DNA of 64,000 nucleotides, from NCBI RefSeq assembly GCF_029227915.1, contig NC_079875.1, positions 19,645,001 to 19,709,000 on the forward strand. The letters are read 5' to 3'. Source of the DNA: Hydractinia symbiolongicarpus (taxonomy: Eukaryota > Cnidaria > Hydrozoa > Anthoathecata > Hydractiniidae). Below the pieces are notes generated by a model. It had not been told where the DNA came from. It ran no database searches and worked only from the letters and a program-made list of their open reading frames with translations. The position numbers and the translations under genes are program-made. This document shows, piece after piece, positions 1-12,113 of this stretch. How positions within the stretch are numbered: position 1 is the stretch's first letter; the number at the start of each line of letters is the position of its first letter.

Positions 1-1731
1 ACAAAAAAGTTTAGCACCGCTAGTCTGGTTTTCAATACGAGGCATACTATTGCGCAATAATTTATGAAAAGGTCTATTATTGGCCATTTAAACGGTTAAT
101 TATAGTAAAACATGACACTTATCTCAGTGGACCGTTAGTCAACAGAGCAGCCCTTTCTATTTTTAGATTGTGAAAACCTACTTATAACAAATCGGAGTAT
201 ATATTTCGGCGCCCTTATGGAGACGTTTTTTGCAACCAATTGATTTCTTATCTGCCTCCCCGGATAGTCTGTCTGTCAATCTTTAAGCCAAAGTATACTA
301 AATTTCTTACTTATAAAACCAGAGTTTTTTGTTCAAAAACGCCGGTATAATCGCACCTGTAGGTATAGTGATAATCCCCGGTCAGTTCAGTTCAGGTCAA
401 GTCATTTTATTTTATTTTTTAAGAATGTACGAAATTGATGCGTAAAATTATGCGCGACGGGCCCGTATAATTTTCAACAAGCTAACAACAAGTTATGTAT
501 GTTATTAATAACGCGGGAGGATAAATGTAAAAACATGCCTGGACATTTTTTCTTCTTCTGCACATTGGACAAGATATTATTATTGCAAATCATTTTTCTA
601 CAAATTTAACAAAGGAACGTAGAAATAAAACTATTCTATCCTATGTCATTGATAAGATGCTATTTAAAATCCATTTTGCGTACTTAAAGTAACAGGTTTC
701 CTATGGTATTCCTATGCTATTAACATCATTCCTATGCTGTTTCTATGCCATCAACATCATATACCTCAGAGATTATTAAAAGTGCGGCAAAATAAAAAAT
801 AATAAAAGCTAGTCGTGAAATTTCGTGCATTCTTGTTTGCCTGTTTACATGAAGTAATGAAATTACTTAGACAGTGGTTCGAAATAAAAGGTGCGGGGAA
901 ACCATTTTGAACAAACAGATAGAAGAAGGCTGTTATTATACAGACTAGCTACCTGGCTTTGTGATGTTCCAACAAAATCTACGTTTGTAGCCAAAATTTT
1001 AAAATTGTTGTGTTTAAGATTTGTACATGGCTAAAACTATACCCATAAAATTATAAATCCGCGCATTTCCCGTTTTTGGATGAAATTTTCAATGCGTTGT
1101 GTGTAATATTTTTTCTTCTTGTCAGCGCAGGACAATCAGTGGTGACAACAATACCTAAGCAAAAAAACCCTGAAAATTATCTTGACTGATAGTGTTTTCA
1201 AATAACTGCAGTGTCTACATGAGAAGGTGTTGTTTGATCGGCTAATAGAGTTATCCGACTGTAACAACAATATTTATTAATGACGCACACCATGGTCACA
1301 GAAATTAAATACATAAATAAAATGCGAAATATTCTTTCCATGGAAAGTTATCGTATTAGCCCTTTGACATCAGATATGCAATTCAATGCGCGGCCAAGTA
1401 CTGAAGGTGCAAGGGAGAAAGACAAACTTTCCAAAATTGGCTGGATGACTGTAGCCTTTAACGAGGATTCAAAAGAAATTTTTTTTGTTTAATTTCAGCA
1501 TAACCTAAAAAATAACCAGGTGTTTAGGTAATTTTTATTTGTCTGCATTTTCCGCTATAGCGCAAAAAGCCCACGAGTATTTTTGTTATCGCAGGTGCAC
1601 CTTTTTGCGTTATAGCGGAAAAGGAAGCCGAATGAAAACGAGGTTCTAAAAGGTAAAAAAAAATTCCTTATTTTGGTTTCTATTTGAAAACATAAAAAGA
1701 GCTGTAAAACGGGAAACATACGTATACATAC
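1..1731. other. No gene recognised; downstream flank or intron of the P450 exon
   Basis: AT-rich DNA with only short open frames. It lies on the downstream side of the minus-strand P450 exon ending at 1732, so it may be intron 1. I could not find a second P450 exon on the minus strand here. Later exons, if present, are probably beyond the left edge. Confidence 0.4.
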
Positions 1732-2071
1732 CCTTAAATCCTCTTGAGTAGACATTACCAGTATATCTTTGCGGCCTCCCTGAACAGTCTTTTGCGTGCA
1801 GAATCACTTTTGCAGCATCATAGTTATTTACAACAACAATAGGTGATTTACCAAGCCAAAACGTAAACACCGATCCAAGTTGGTCACATAGTCTCGCAAA
1901 GAGTAGCGGAAGATGAAATTTTCGTTTCAGCAGTACAAGGTGCATATTTCCCACTATCGGTAATCTTCTGGGACTGGGCGGTAGATGTTTCATCTCATCA
2001 ATACTTAAAGGTTTTCGGGTGTAGATTATCGTTATAAAGAGTAGCACGATCATCCCAATCATAAAACGCAT
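1732..2071 (-). CDS. Cytochrome P450, first coding exon only
   Basis: This exon encodes the N-terminus of a microsomal P450 monooxygenase. Residues 1-18 form a hydrophobic ER anchor (MRFMIGMIVLLFITIIYT). The proline-rich hinge LPPSPRRLPIVGNMH follows, then the conserved early block with VFTFWLGKSPIVVVNNYDAA and a GRPQ motif, as in CYP2-like animal P450s. The start is the first ATG before the anchor. The exon ends at 1732 with G|GTATGT, a good splice donor in phase 1; the open frame continues a little further but no longer resembles P450. The I-helix, ExxR and heme-binding cysteine regions belong to later exons not seen in the window. It could be a live gene running off the left edge or an orphan exon. 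The family is clear; substrate and intactness are not. Confidence 0.8.
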
Positions 2072-2540
2072 GTCAAAAAACTAAGATAAAGATAAAATAG
2101 TTTTTACAGTTATTTTGTACTGCATCAATATCAGAAGAACTTATACGCTTTTAAACTTCCTGGGTTGTGTTAAATCAGCAAGACAAGTATAAGTGCAATG
2201 CTTAAATCTTCGCGAATTTGCCGTTTTCTTTTCTACTAATTTGATTAAAAATTTTAGACTTTTAACTTAAATGCTGATTATCTGACATGGAAGAAAATTA
2301 GGTGACAAAATTTGACAGGAAAACGCAAAGCCGCGCTTAGAGATACCGTCACCTTCAAGGCGTAAAGAAATAATTGATACACTACAAGCTGGAAAGCTAT
2401 TAAAAAGTTAAATTTTCTTTAGGGTGAGGTGTAATCGGCATTACCAAAAAATATATATTTCTATGTTTTAACGAATCTTGCCTTATTCTTAAGAGTTTTT
2501 TAGAATAGAAGAAAATATCATCCATTAAAAACTCTTTTAA

Positions 2541-3264
2541 CCCTATTCGGTCCGGGGTTTTTCGAACATATTATGACAGGGGGGGGAGGAATCTGCCACC
2601 CCCCTCAATAACTTTTCATAGGCTTGTCCAAATTAAATCAAACTTAGCACACTTATAGTACGTCACAAAAAGGAACAAAATTGCAGCAATAATTTTTTGC
2701 TTGCGTCGGCACATTTTCTGTGACGTCATCAAAAGCTTGAAATTTGTTCAAAATGCCACTATCTGCTTAAAATTCAATTACTTTTGCTCTAGAGCGCATT
2801 TTTACATTCTGTTTGAAGTTTCTGAAAGCTAAATAAATGTTATTTAACATTTTTTCCGGTTTTTACATAGATTGTATGAAAAATTGCCAAATATTTCCCG
2901 AAAATCGTTTTTTTTTTCCGATTTTTGGATAAAGTCCGAAAAAATCGGAAAAAACGTGACCAAAACATGCAAAATGATTCTTCTTGATGAACAAAGTTGT
3001 GTTGTAAGTTTCAAGTTCTAAACATAATCCTAACAAGAGTTATTATATCTTTCCTATTATAAGAGTTTCATAGAGATTTTTAGGGGTAGTTTCGAATAAT
3101 AGCCAATATCAAAGCCTCTGAAAGGTATGGGACCTAAAAAATATGCATGCAGGTGACTAATAGATAAATATTAAAACTCATTAAGTATTGTAGCCATGCA
3201 ACATAGCATTAAAGATTTATAAAAAATCGTCGGGGGGGGGGGGGGATTCCCGGACCGAATAGGG
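2541..3264 (+). mobile_element. TTAA-flanked MITE (piggyBac-like ends), copy 1
   Basis: The 724-bp element starts CCCTATTCGGTCCGGG and ends with the inverted match CCCGGACCGAATAGGG. Perfect TTAA duplications flank it at 2537-2540 and 3265-3268. TTAA targets with CCC...GGG ends are typical of the piggyBac superfamily. It encodes no protein. Homopolymer G/C tracts sit just inside both ends. A second copy lies inverted at 27758-28489. Confidence 0.8.
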
Positions 3265-3268
3265 TTAA

Positions 3269-6200
3269 TGGATCATCCGCGAAATTAATTTCTTGTGAAA
3301 GATTCGAGAAGTACAACAAAATTGAAAAAAAAAACAGATAAAAAAGCTTAGATCACTGTTTAGATAGTCTGTTCTTTTTTCCTCGCAAAGAAATTGGTTA
3401 ATTTAGGTCAAAATTCAAACACCTTTAAAAAATTCCGACCCTTGCGAATTAAAATCGGCAAAAATCTCGTCAACCCAAATTGGCCCTAATTTTTTTGGCT
3501 CCTAAATTTTTTCACGTTAACTTTCGTCATTTAGGGTTGACAAAACTTGGGCCGATAATATATGCTATAACATTTTCACACAACTGATTTTATTCAATGT
3601 CCGAAAAAACAACAACAAAAAACTAATTCGTCTAGGTCAGGCAGATTAATAAATGTTTGTATGCAATGCGTCGTTCGGATTATTAACTTGTTTTGTTTAC
3701 TTGCTGTTTCAAATAGTTCCACTTATTAAAATTAAAAAAATTGTGTAGACAGTAAGCAAAAATAAGGTCAGAAAAATATTTAAATATATTTGTCTGAAAT
3801 GTTTTGAACTAGTCAAAGAAACTTAAAGATAGCAACCCCGATGGTTTGGAGCAAGGCAACTTTTCGGACAAAAAAAATCCAAAAGTTTTTCCATCCGCAT
3901 TTTCGTTTTAATGTACGTTTGTTTCAGTGAATGGAATCACTTGCTTAAATCCGTAAAGAGAAGAAAGATCGCCGATAATAATGCGGAGAACAATAGAACT
4001 AATCACTCAAAAACTGCAGTATATATGCTGATTGAATAGCTGCAGAATATTTTTTATAAATTTGGCAAATGTTTACGACCAATTATTATGCACAGATGCC
4101 TGAAAAACAAAATTGCGAAATGCTTTTCATCTACATGTTGTAGTTGCAGAGAGAAAGTGATGTGCGGGAGAATAAAAGTTGGGAAAGAAATGTAGTAAAA
4201 AGATTTTTATACTGTTAAGGCTGGATAAATATGCAAAGCTTTCGGAAAGAAATATAAGTAGGGTATATGTAAGACTTACCAAACTTGTAAATTCATCAGT
4301 TAGCCTCATAATACCCTTCTTTTAATTAGCTAGACAGTCACAACCTTTCCGTATAAACAAAAATAGCAATGGCGTTTTATTCCTTCTTCAAATTTATCTT
4401 CGTATATGACAATATTTGTATGTAAACAGTATAAGCATAGATAAACAAACTGTCTTCTACATTTCTGTCTTTGATTGTTCTCCTTTTTCGTAATGAAAAA
4501 CGAGAAGTTACGCCAAACCTTTTATATGCATAAAAAGTAACAATGATTTTCTGTCTAAGGTCAAGTGTATGTGAGAAATGAAATTAAAACCCTGTGAAAA
4601 GTTTAAGTAGCCATTTCACATTCCAATTGTCGCATATTTTCCCCATTTTTTGCCCAAATTTGAAGTGTTGTTAGTGTTGTTGAAAATTCCACATAAATTC
4701 CTTTGTTTATCAAGTTTTTTAAAATTTAACCTTAACAATTTATTTTTTGGTCTACTTTGACAGTTTAAGTTTCTAAGAATAGCCTTGTTTTCAAAATAAT
4801 TATTTTTTTCAAATATAAATAAAATCCAAACAGAATATTATATTGGTCTTAAAAATTCAGTTATGTCATGATAATTTTATTTTCTATCTGAATATTTGAA
4901 GTGCTCAGAACCATTATAAAATTTTAGATGACGTCACAATTATTATAATTAATGAAATTCGGGAAAGGTGTATTAACCTAAACTTAGCGATAGCTAAACA
5001 AAAATGGTCTTCTTATTTTTAGTAACTAACCAAAATAAAAGAATCGATTTGACATTAAAAAATTAATGCTGACGCATAATTTTTTGCCCACGTCAACATT
5101 ATCAACAGTATACTGTAATCTTCAGTGTATTCATTATTTCTCAAAACTTCTGGGTTTTTTATTGGATCTATAAAAAGCAAATTAAATTTTTTTCTAGGTA
5201 AATCTACATTTTTGTTTTTCACTAAAAAGTCCGAAACTCCTGACGGACATTGAAACACGATTTAATGCTACAAATACAAATTCTCATCCTTCCAACAGAA
5301 AGTTAAAACAAACTGACTTTATATAATTTTATGGACGCCATAATTCGTTGAAAATTATAAGCCGTGTAACGAAAAATAAAGATTATATGTATATATATTA
5401 TATCTTAACTAAGAGATAATTCTGACGTAACTGCGAACAGGTCATTTAAATACTGAATAACATATTGTAATTGAAAATACTTTTTTCGATGAACTTATAA
5501 ATTTCCAGAAAAGGTCACAAGATGTTAACTGTTGCTGCTTCAATGCCTCTGCTATCGCTCGTTCTTGGCCAGTTACGTAACGGTAACATTCACTTAGGTC
5601 AAAAAAATTATATTTCATGGGTATTCATTTTCGCAAATAATATCTTAAAAATGATCTTACAGGCGATAGTTCTCCGCACACCAAGAAATATAGTCAAACA
5701 TTTGTTAGTTATTATAAATAAAAAACTTTAACCATATGTTTCGACATTTTTTGCTTTTCAATTGCGCAATATTTGTGCAAAATAAAGGTATAAATTTATT
5801 AAAAGTCAGTTATTCTAAAAGGTCATTTATTTCTGTTCGGGTCACACAACCAGTGGAAATTTAATAGGTGTAAAGAGTTGTGAAACAGTGTTTCCTATAA
5901 GAGATATAGCGAACGGCCTGGGTTACTTAATTATTTCATGATTTTAGTAGCTGCGAATATTGAGCTTGCATGTCAACCTCGTCCCCTGGGCTTTTTGTCT
6001 CTCAACATCGTTGAGAGACAAAAAACGTATGTAATAACAACTGTCATTTGCGGTAAAGTTAACGCTTTCTTCTAACTCGAGCAAGAAAATTACGATATTA
6101 ACATTAAGTCATAACGTTACACAAGTTTCTTACCTTTTTTGAGTAAATAAGCTGCAGTAATAACCGTTTCTTAAAATTCTAGAGATTTTATTACTCGATT

Positions 6201-6840
6201 CTTTAAACGCATTTCTTTTAAAAAAGATACGTGAAAAGAAGGTCTCTTGAAAAACTAAAATTCAGCATTTAAAATAAAAGCGGAGAAACAACGCATGCAA
6301 AATAACTCTTATCTTCGTACTACCTTTTTAATTATACCGCGAGTATTAATTTGCTCGCAAATCTAGATTTCCCACAAATAAATAGCAAGGAAAAATTAAG
6401 TATAGGTGTGTGTTTAAAACACCTTTATAAAATAAGTCTTGTTTCGGAAAAAGGTGTATTTTCGCGTGAATTATTCTTCTCGTAAAAAAGTTTTTCGCGT
6501 TATACGCATAAAAGTAGTGCGAATGTAGTTATTGATTTATCCCACTTCTAGTTTCAATCTAGAGTATCATTATATTTTGAAAAGCGTGAGTGGTTTTCTT
6601 TTCAAAACAAATTTATTGTATTACTTTGACTTAATTATCTTTGTAATGATAACATTTCTAAATAATGTTGTCTTGATAACCTTTCTTAATTTGTTTGTTT
6701 GTTTCGGATTTGATGTCATAGGAAAATTTCTCGCATTAACAAATTTTAGCAGATTTGAGGGATGCTATTGCATATTTTGGACAACAAATTTACGATATAG
6801 AATAATGCTTTACATGGGATAACAGCGTTACCAAAACCTT
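3269..6840. other. No gene recognised
   Basis: AT-rich sequence with only short open frames (for example 4127-4309 - and 6532-6822 +), none with recognisable domains. It contains a perfect hairpin at 5992-6024, annotated separately. Confidence 0.4.
5992..6024. repeat. Perfect 15-bp inverted repeat with 3-nt loop
   Basis: TTTTTGTCTCTCAAC and its exact reverse complement are separated by ATC. The hairpin directly follows CCTCGTCCCCTGGG, a motif seen in slightly altered form at about 17200 and 22990. It may be one end of a transposon. Confidence 0.6.
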
Positions 6841-7248
6841 ACATCCCGGTGTAGCAGATTATCTTAACTCCCTGTGAAAGATGACTCCCGGGATCAAAAT
6901 AAAATAGAGAATAATAACTCCCCGTAGAGTAGAAATAACCCAGTAAATAATGACTCCTCCAGTTAATAAACACTCCGCTTTTTTTCAAAGAGAAGTTTAA
7001 AGGCAAAGGGAACGGGTTAAAAATATACTGGTAATTAAAAACTGCCCTTTAAAATATTTTGAAGTTTATTGCAGTATTCCTAATATATTCGAATGTTTTG
7101 TTTTGTTTTGATTCACGTGAGTGGTTCGGTGGTTGTGGGCAAAATTGTTAAAAAAGGCTGCCAAACAACATGTGCCACTTCAAAAAATATCCAGATGGAA
7201 AATACTTTTTCCTTAACCCACTTTGACATTATTTTAGTAACTATTTCT

Positions 7249-9467
7249 CAGGGGCGGATTTAGCTATGGTGTACTGGTGTAAATACACCAGCAAAAACTC
7301 TGCTCAAAAAATTAAGGTGTATCTCTGTGAGCCTTTTGCTCTCTAATTTTTACGCCCATTATTTAACTGAACTAGAACAACGGCCGCCAGCGTCCGTCGC
7401 GTATAAATCTGATATTGGGGGTCCTGCCCCCTGCAGTTTGGGCTTCGTTGTCCTGTTTTTGTGTCAATTTAGCCGAATGCGGCTGTTTCATCCTGCGAAA
7501 TTTTTGATATCCTAATCGGTATCGGTATCGGTATTTACACCAGTTCAACTGGTGTAAGCTGCGCATTCTTCAGGGCAAAAAATATCCTGGTGTATTTCTC
7601 TGGTGTAGCCAACTGGTGTAAAATGAAAATTATACGGCATGACAATCCAGGACATATATTCACTCTTTTACGACCGCTGTGAAACAGGTCAGTGTTTTTC
7701 TACTTGATTTATGTCTTGAAAGATTTGGAGCGAGATGTAAAGTAAAATATTTCATATGTGTTGGAGAAGTATCATATTTGGATGCAAGAGTTGGGAAGAA
7801 AAAGTTGGACTGAATCTCACATACACTACTGAATGCTCCCTTGGTAAAATTTCCAACAGAGTCTATTTGTAGATGTTTAAGGTAAGAATTTTTTTTGTTT
7901 GCTTTCGTATTTTTTAATATAAATTTTAAATACAGAAATTGTAACTAGCTACCTAGCTACTCACATGATAATTTCAAATACCAACAAGTAAAATTTTCTG
8001 CAGATTTTTATAAACAGTGTGTTTTGTTTATATTTGAACTTTTATCTTTTATCTTCGATAAAAATGCCTCTAATCAATAGCTTAGACTTGTTATTATAGC
8101 TAGCTATATAGTTTCTTTGTTTTTTGTTTTTCTCATTTTAACATTTTGTTTTTGCAAAAAAATTTGTAGCTAACTATCGTCTATAAATAATAGAAAAAAC
8201 ATTTTTATTTAGATCTACCGGAAATGGCAATTGTTTATACAATTCTGTTTCAATATTAATTGTTGGAAATGAGAGCCTTTGCTATGCTTCACATAATGTT
8301 GACAAAAAGATTATGGAGAACTTTCCTCGTAATGAAAGAGGACTTTTTGCATCAATATTTCCCCATGATGTTGCTGATGAATTTACAGGAAATAAAAACT
8401 TAGATAGGAATTCATGTGTCATCAAGGAAGCCATTTATAATCGTAAAAATACAAAATTCTGCTCTTTAATGAATATGCTTGGTCTTGCAATAATTATTGG
8501 GAAAAATATTAAAACCGTATACCCTCATGATATAGATGACATCCATAGAAGTTTTGATAAGGGGTTGATTACCTCAAGAACAAGTATGGAATATACGAGC
8601 GAATGAATAGCCATTATGTAGTCAAGAATGGGTGAGGTGAGAAAAACGCCATTTGGGTTATTTGAATCACTTAGTATATACCTCCTACCATCATGAAGAA
8701 AGACAAAACGTCAGCAACAATGAATTTAAATGGCAAAGGTTTAAGAGGTAAGAAGTAATTTATTGCTTGTATTTTTAAAAGAGAAAGTTCTATCAGCTTT
8801 ATTTCTTAGAAATAATTACTAATGCATTAGCTGCTCATATTTTTATGTTGTACCCAAATATTTTCAAGATTTTACATATTCTTGCTGCCAGTAACGACAT
8901 GTTTCTATGAGAGATCTATATCAACGCTACGACGAGCAAAGACATGTTTAAGAAGCTCAATGACCCAGGTATGTTTCTACAATATAACATTGCGTATTAA
9001 AGAGAATGTGATATTTTTAATCTTATCGTCTATCTTAGTTTATTGAGTTATCTGTTTTGATTGTGAAACACCACAATAAGTGCATTTAATTATAATTTTG
9101 AAACTTTTGTTCAGGATCGATTTAACGGCTTGGTGTTGCTAAATATCCACAACAAGATGAAAATAAATTTAGATGACGTAATCGATATGCTGGCAATAAA
9201 ATATCCAAAAAGACTTGAATGTAAGATATCCTGAACGACGATTAAAAGTGTAACAGTCTTGATAGAAAAAGGAATAAATCTTGTATATTATTATCTGTTG
9301 TTTAAATGTCCCCGTATATAAATTCCCTAAAATAATAAGGCATGACACCCAAATTTTTTCTAAAAAAAAACATTTGTAAACGGTTGTAAAATTACCGCCC
9401 TGGCGGACGGTGAAGCCTCTTTGAGGCTTTTTTACACCAGTCAAGAAAAATCCTAGATCTGCCCCTG
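7249..9467 (+). mobile_element. hAT-like DNA transposon nested in foldback element 1
   Basis: The left end CAGGGGCGGATTTAGC and right end GATCTGCCCCTG are inverted relatives. Direct repeats ATTTCT flank it at 7243-7248 and 9468-9473. hAT elements usually make 8-bp duplications, so the 6-bp match is a caveat. Inside the left part is a dense series of GGTGTA/TACACC motifs, matched near the right end. The element carries an OTU-like protease exon (8213-8606). I found no hAT transposase domain. The superfamily assignment rests on terminal sequence only. Confidence 0.55.
8213..8606 (+). pseudogene. OTU-like (vertnin-like) cysteine protease exon carried by the transposon
   Basis: An acceptor (TTTATTTAG) precedes an open frame whose first residues include GNGNCLYNSVSILIVGN. 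This matches the OTU-type catalytic cysteine block (GNCLYNS). Downstream, a charged stretch follows, then SLMNMLGLAIIIGKNIKTVYP, which fits the second conserved strand/helix of OTU-like domains found in cnidarian mobile elements. The frame is open from 8213 to 8606 without an early ATG, so the first exon must lie upstream or be lost. The catalytic histidine was not identified. A second possible exon (about 8693-8750) ends with a GTAAG donor. Such domains cleave ubiquitin-type linkages in active proteins; activity here is unproven. Family call moderate, intactness unlikely. Confidence 0.5.
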
Positions 9468-11202
9468 ATTTCTATGAGCAGGTTTGAATTTTTCATGCTT
9501 TTGTATTCGACAACATTTTTTTGTCTCTTTTATTTATCAGAAAAAGAGTCGTTGAAATCATGTCATTGAAAGTAAGCAAACTGAAGAATTTTTTTCATAT
9601 TTATACTTCATATTTATACTAAAAATAACAACCAAAACAACTCTTTCATGAAATTACCAAGAATTTTTTTGTTACGTTTTCTACTATTTCTATCCATTTT
9701 TGACATTTTTAGCATTTATAAATAAAACACACCTTATCTTTACCTTACGGGTACAGTGTCTTTGTTCTTTCCTATTTTTTTAATTTGTAACTTTGCTAGG
9801 ATTTCGAAAAAAAATTTATTATCTACTGTAGTTCATATTCTGTAGTCATGTGTTTTTGACAGCAAGTTTTGTGACTTCCCGCTGATTAACTTTGAAAATT
9901 GATAAATTCTACTAGATCTTTTAAATCACTAAAACCTTCTATTTTTTATTTTCAGTTCAAAGCACAAATTTGCCTAAAAGGGAAAAAAAGTTTGTTCACA
10001 ATTTTTTTAGTTAAAGCAAAAAATTCAGGGAAAGATCATGGTCAGGTCATAAAAGTCAGGCAAAATTTTGGTCATATAAAATTTAGTAACTGAACCGAAT
10101 TTCTACCGTTCTATCTAAAAAGAAATATAAGGGAGTCAAAATAAACTGGGGAGTTATTATTTCCTAGAAAATGCTGCCTCTAGGGGGTAACAATTCACTA
10201 TTTTATTATGACTGGGGAGTCATTATTTAGGGGAGTTACAGATTCCGGTGACACCGTTGTCACCGTAAAAACATACTCCCCTAAAGTTTTACTCCCCAGT
10301 AACAATTTACTAGGAAATAAGTACTCCTCAGTACTTATTTCCCGGGATATTGTTACCCCCGGGAGTATCTATTTACCAGAAAATTATTACTCCCCGCAGG
10401 AAATTTTTACTCCCCTATCTTAATACATAAACATGACCATTATTATGTTGATAAAAAGAATTTATTAACAGAACTTACAGTGCACTACCGAAAGAATTAA
10501 AAATCCGGTGGGGTGGGTCTGGCTTCTCTTTTTCAGTGGGACCATCAAAATCTATATATATACAAGCTTTTATAAGAAGCAAGAGTTGTTTAAAGAAATG
10601 TCAATACAAAAAGCTTTCAGAATCAAATGATTTTAATTGAGATATCTCTATGTGTATATGCAACTAAACGTGACTTAAGAATAATCATTTTAAGATCATT
10701 TGATAATCTTTTTTCTCACGATAACTACAGCCTTACAACAAAAACTGTAATAAAATGAATAGGAAATAAATTTAACAAATACAAAAAATGTACAATCGGT
10801 TTTGAGTTTAGAAACAAAATGTATAGCTAACAAATCAAGAGAGAAAAAACTTTTCGGAGCTTAAAATCTTATAAAATCTGGAAAACATCGAGCTTAAAAA
10901 TTCATAAATGAAATAAATAATAGATTATTAGAGCTTTAAATAGTAGAAAAACAAACTTTTGACCTTGAGCTTAAGAACTTATGGGATAAAGTAAATAATA
11001 GTATTTTGTTGTAGAAAAAATAAACGTTTGAGTTTCAAAAATGTACCAAATAAAGTAAAAATAACTGGAGCTTGACACTCTAGAAAAAAATGTTTAAGAA
11101 CTGTTTAAGATTAGAAATTGATAAAACAAAGAATAAAAATTATGAATAAATGAAGCTCGCGCATTCGAATTTGCAGTGGGATGTCTTCATGGGTTAGTTT
11201 TA

Positions 11203-11969
11203 AGGCCGGGGCAAACGATTCCAATATTCCATCCAACACACATCCAACACCCATGTTGGATAAATGTTGGAATCGTTTGAGCGAAAGTAAAATTTATAAA
11301 AAAAAAAAAAATGACGTCAAAAGAAGAAAAAAATAGTTGGATGAAGTTGTATGAAAGTTTGTTCGCCATCAAACTTTTCATCCACCTTTTGCCTCTTTTT
11401 CTCGCTCGATTTTCCTGTTGGAATCGTTTGAACACTTTTCGTCCAACATTCGAATGATGATTACGTCAATCGAAAGAAATTCGAACGTTTTTATTCGAAA
11501 AGTTCTCAAAGAAATTTTGTATAAATAAAGATGGTAGAAAAGCTGTGTATATATGTGATCGTCAATGTGACTCAAAACAATCTCAAAATCTTCCACGCTC
11601 ATTCTAAACATCTGCTTGAGCGACATTCGATCCTCCACTATCAACTCCTTGGCCAAAATCTCATATACTTCAAACTGGCCTCTCATTTTGACCCACTCTC
11701 TTGTTTTAACCCTTCGAGGCTTTTCGTTATCAGAATCAGAGAATTCTGATAAAATAATCGGGAGGAGCATGTCTTCTGCCGCCACCATGTTTAGTTTGAA
11801 ATGAATGGGTAGAGCATGTGCTAATGAATGAATGATCGACATTGTTGGATAAAGGTAATGTTGGATGTTACGATTTAACGCTTTTAAGGGCATCCAACAT
11901 TCATCCAACATTTGTCCAACAATTCATTTTTGATGTTGGATGGAATGTTGGAATCGTTTGCCCCGGCCT
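11203..11969 (-). mobile_element. PIF/Harbinger element with TTA target duplications
   Basis: Terminal inverted repeats AGGCCGGGGCAAACGATTCC and its complement bound a 767-bp element. TTA is duplicated at 11200-11202 and 11970-11972, the hallmark target of PIF/Harbinger. Several GTTGGA/TCCAAC motifs form subterminal inverted repeats. It carries a transposase N-terminal remnant on the minus strand but not the DDE core, so it is non-autonomous. Confidence 0.8.
11378..11788 (-). pseudogene. Harbinger transposase (HARBI1-like) N-terminal remnant
   Basis: The start at 11788 has a strong context (GGTGGCGGC after ATG). The protein begins MVAAEDMLLPIILSEF, an acidic lead, then a block with REWVKMRGQFEVYEILAKEL and FRMSVEDFEIVLSHIDDHI. 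This pattern, a W-x-R motif followed by F-R-M-s-x-x-x-F-x-x-L, is the conserved N-terminal region of HARBI1-type transposases, which catalyse DDE transposition with a MADF/Myb partner. Homology ends at about residue 80 (near 11549). The rest is unrelated low-complexity sequence and the catalytic DDE residues are absent. It lies wholly inside the TTA-flanked element. A deletion derivative is the best explanation. Confidence 0.7.
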
Positions 11970-12113
11970 TTACTAGGAAAGTTAGTTTTTACTGGGAAAA
12001 AAGTAATCCTCCATTCATAAAAGAGTGATTTCAAGGGAGTAATAATTTCCTGGGAAATTATTACTGGGGGAGTAATGTTTTTCGGGGAGTAATTATTTAC
12101 GGTTACACCGGAA

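Larger units (their letters stand above)
6845..10250. mobile_element. Foldback element 1 with CTCCC-repeat arms
   Basis: The left arm (about 6845-6990) carries repeated ACTCCC units after CCGGTGTA. The right arm (about 10115-10250) carries the same units reversed (GGGGAGT) and ends CCGGTGACACCG. The arms are imperfect inverted repeats, as in Foldback-type elements. The interior contains a hAT-like insertion (7249-9467), leaving about 1.2 kb of the element's own sequence. A sibling element lies immediately to the right. Exact ends are uncertain by about 10 bp. Confidence 0.55.
10251..12113. mobile_element. Foldback element 2 with CTCCCC-repeat arms
   Basis: The left arm (about 10251-10425) and right arm (about 11985-12113) are inverted relatives. 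Both begin with a (T)CACCGTAA/ACCGTAA block and repeated ACTCCCC units, including matching TACTCCCC...AGTAACAATTT and TTACTCCCCCAGTAATAATTT segments. Both arms resemble those of the element immediately to the left, so two family members stand side by side. A Harbinger element (11203-11969) is inserted near the right arm. Confidence 0.6.

Noticed and set aside
9405-9435. Hairpin AAGCCTC-TTT-GAGGCTT followed by T run, like a bacterial terminator
   Set aside because: The DNA is eukaryotic, and the hairpin lies within a transposon end.
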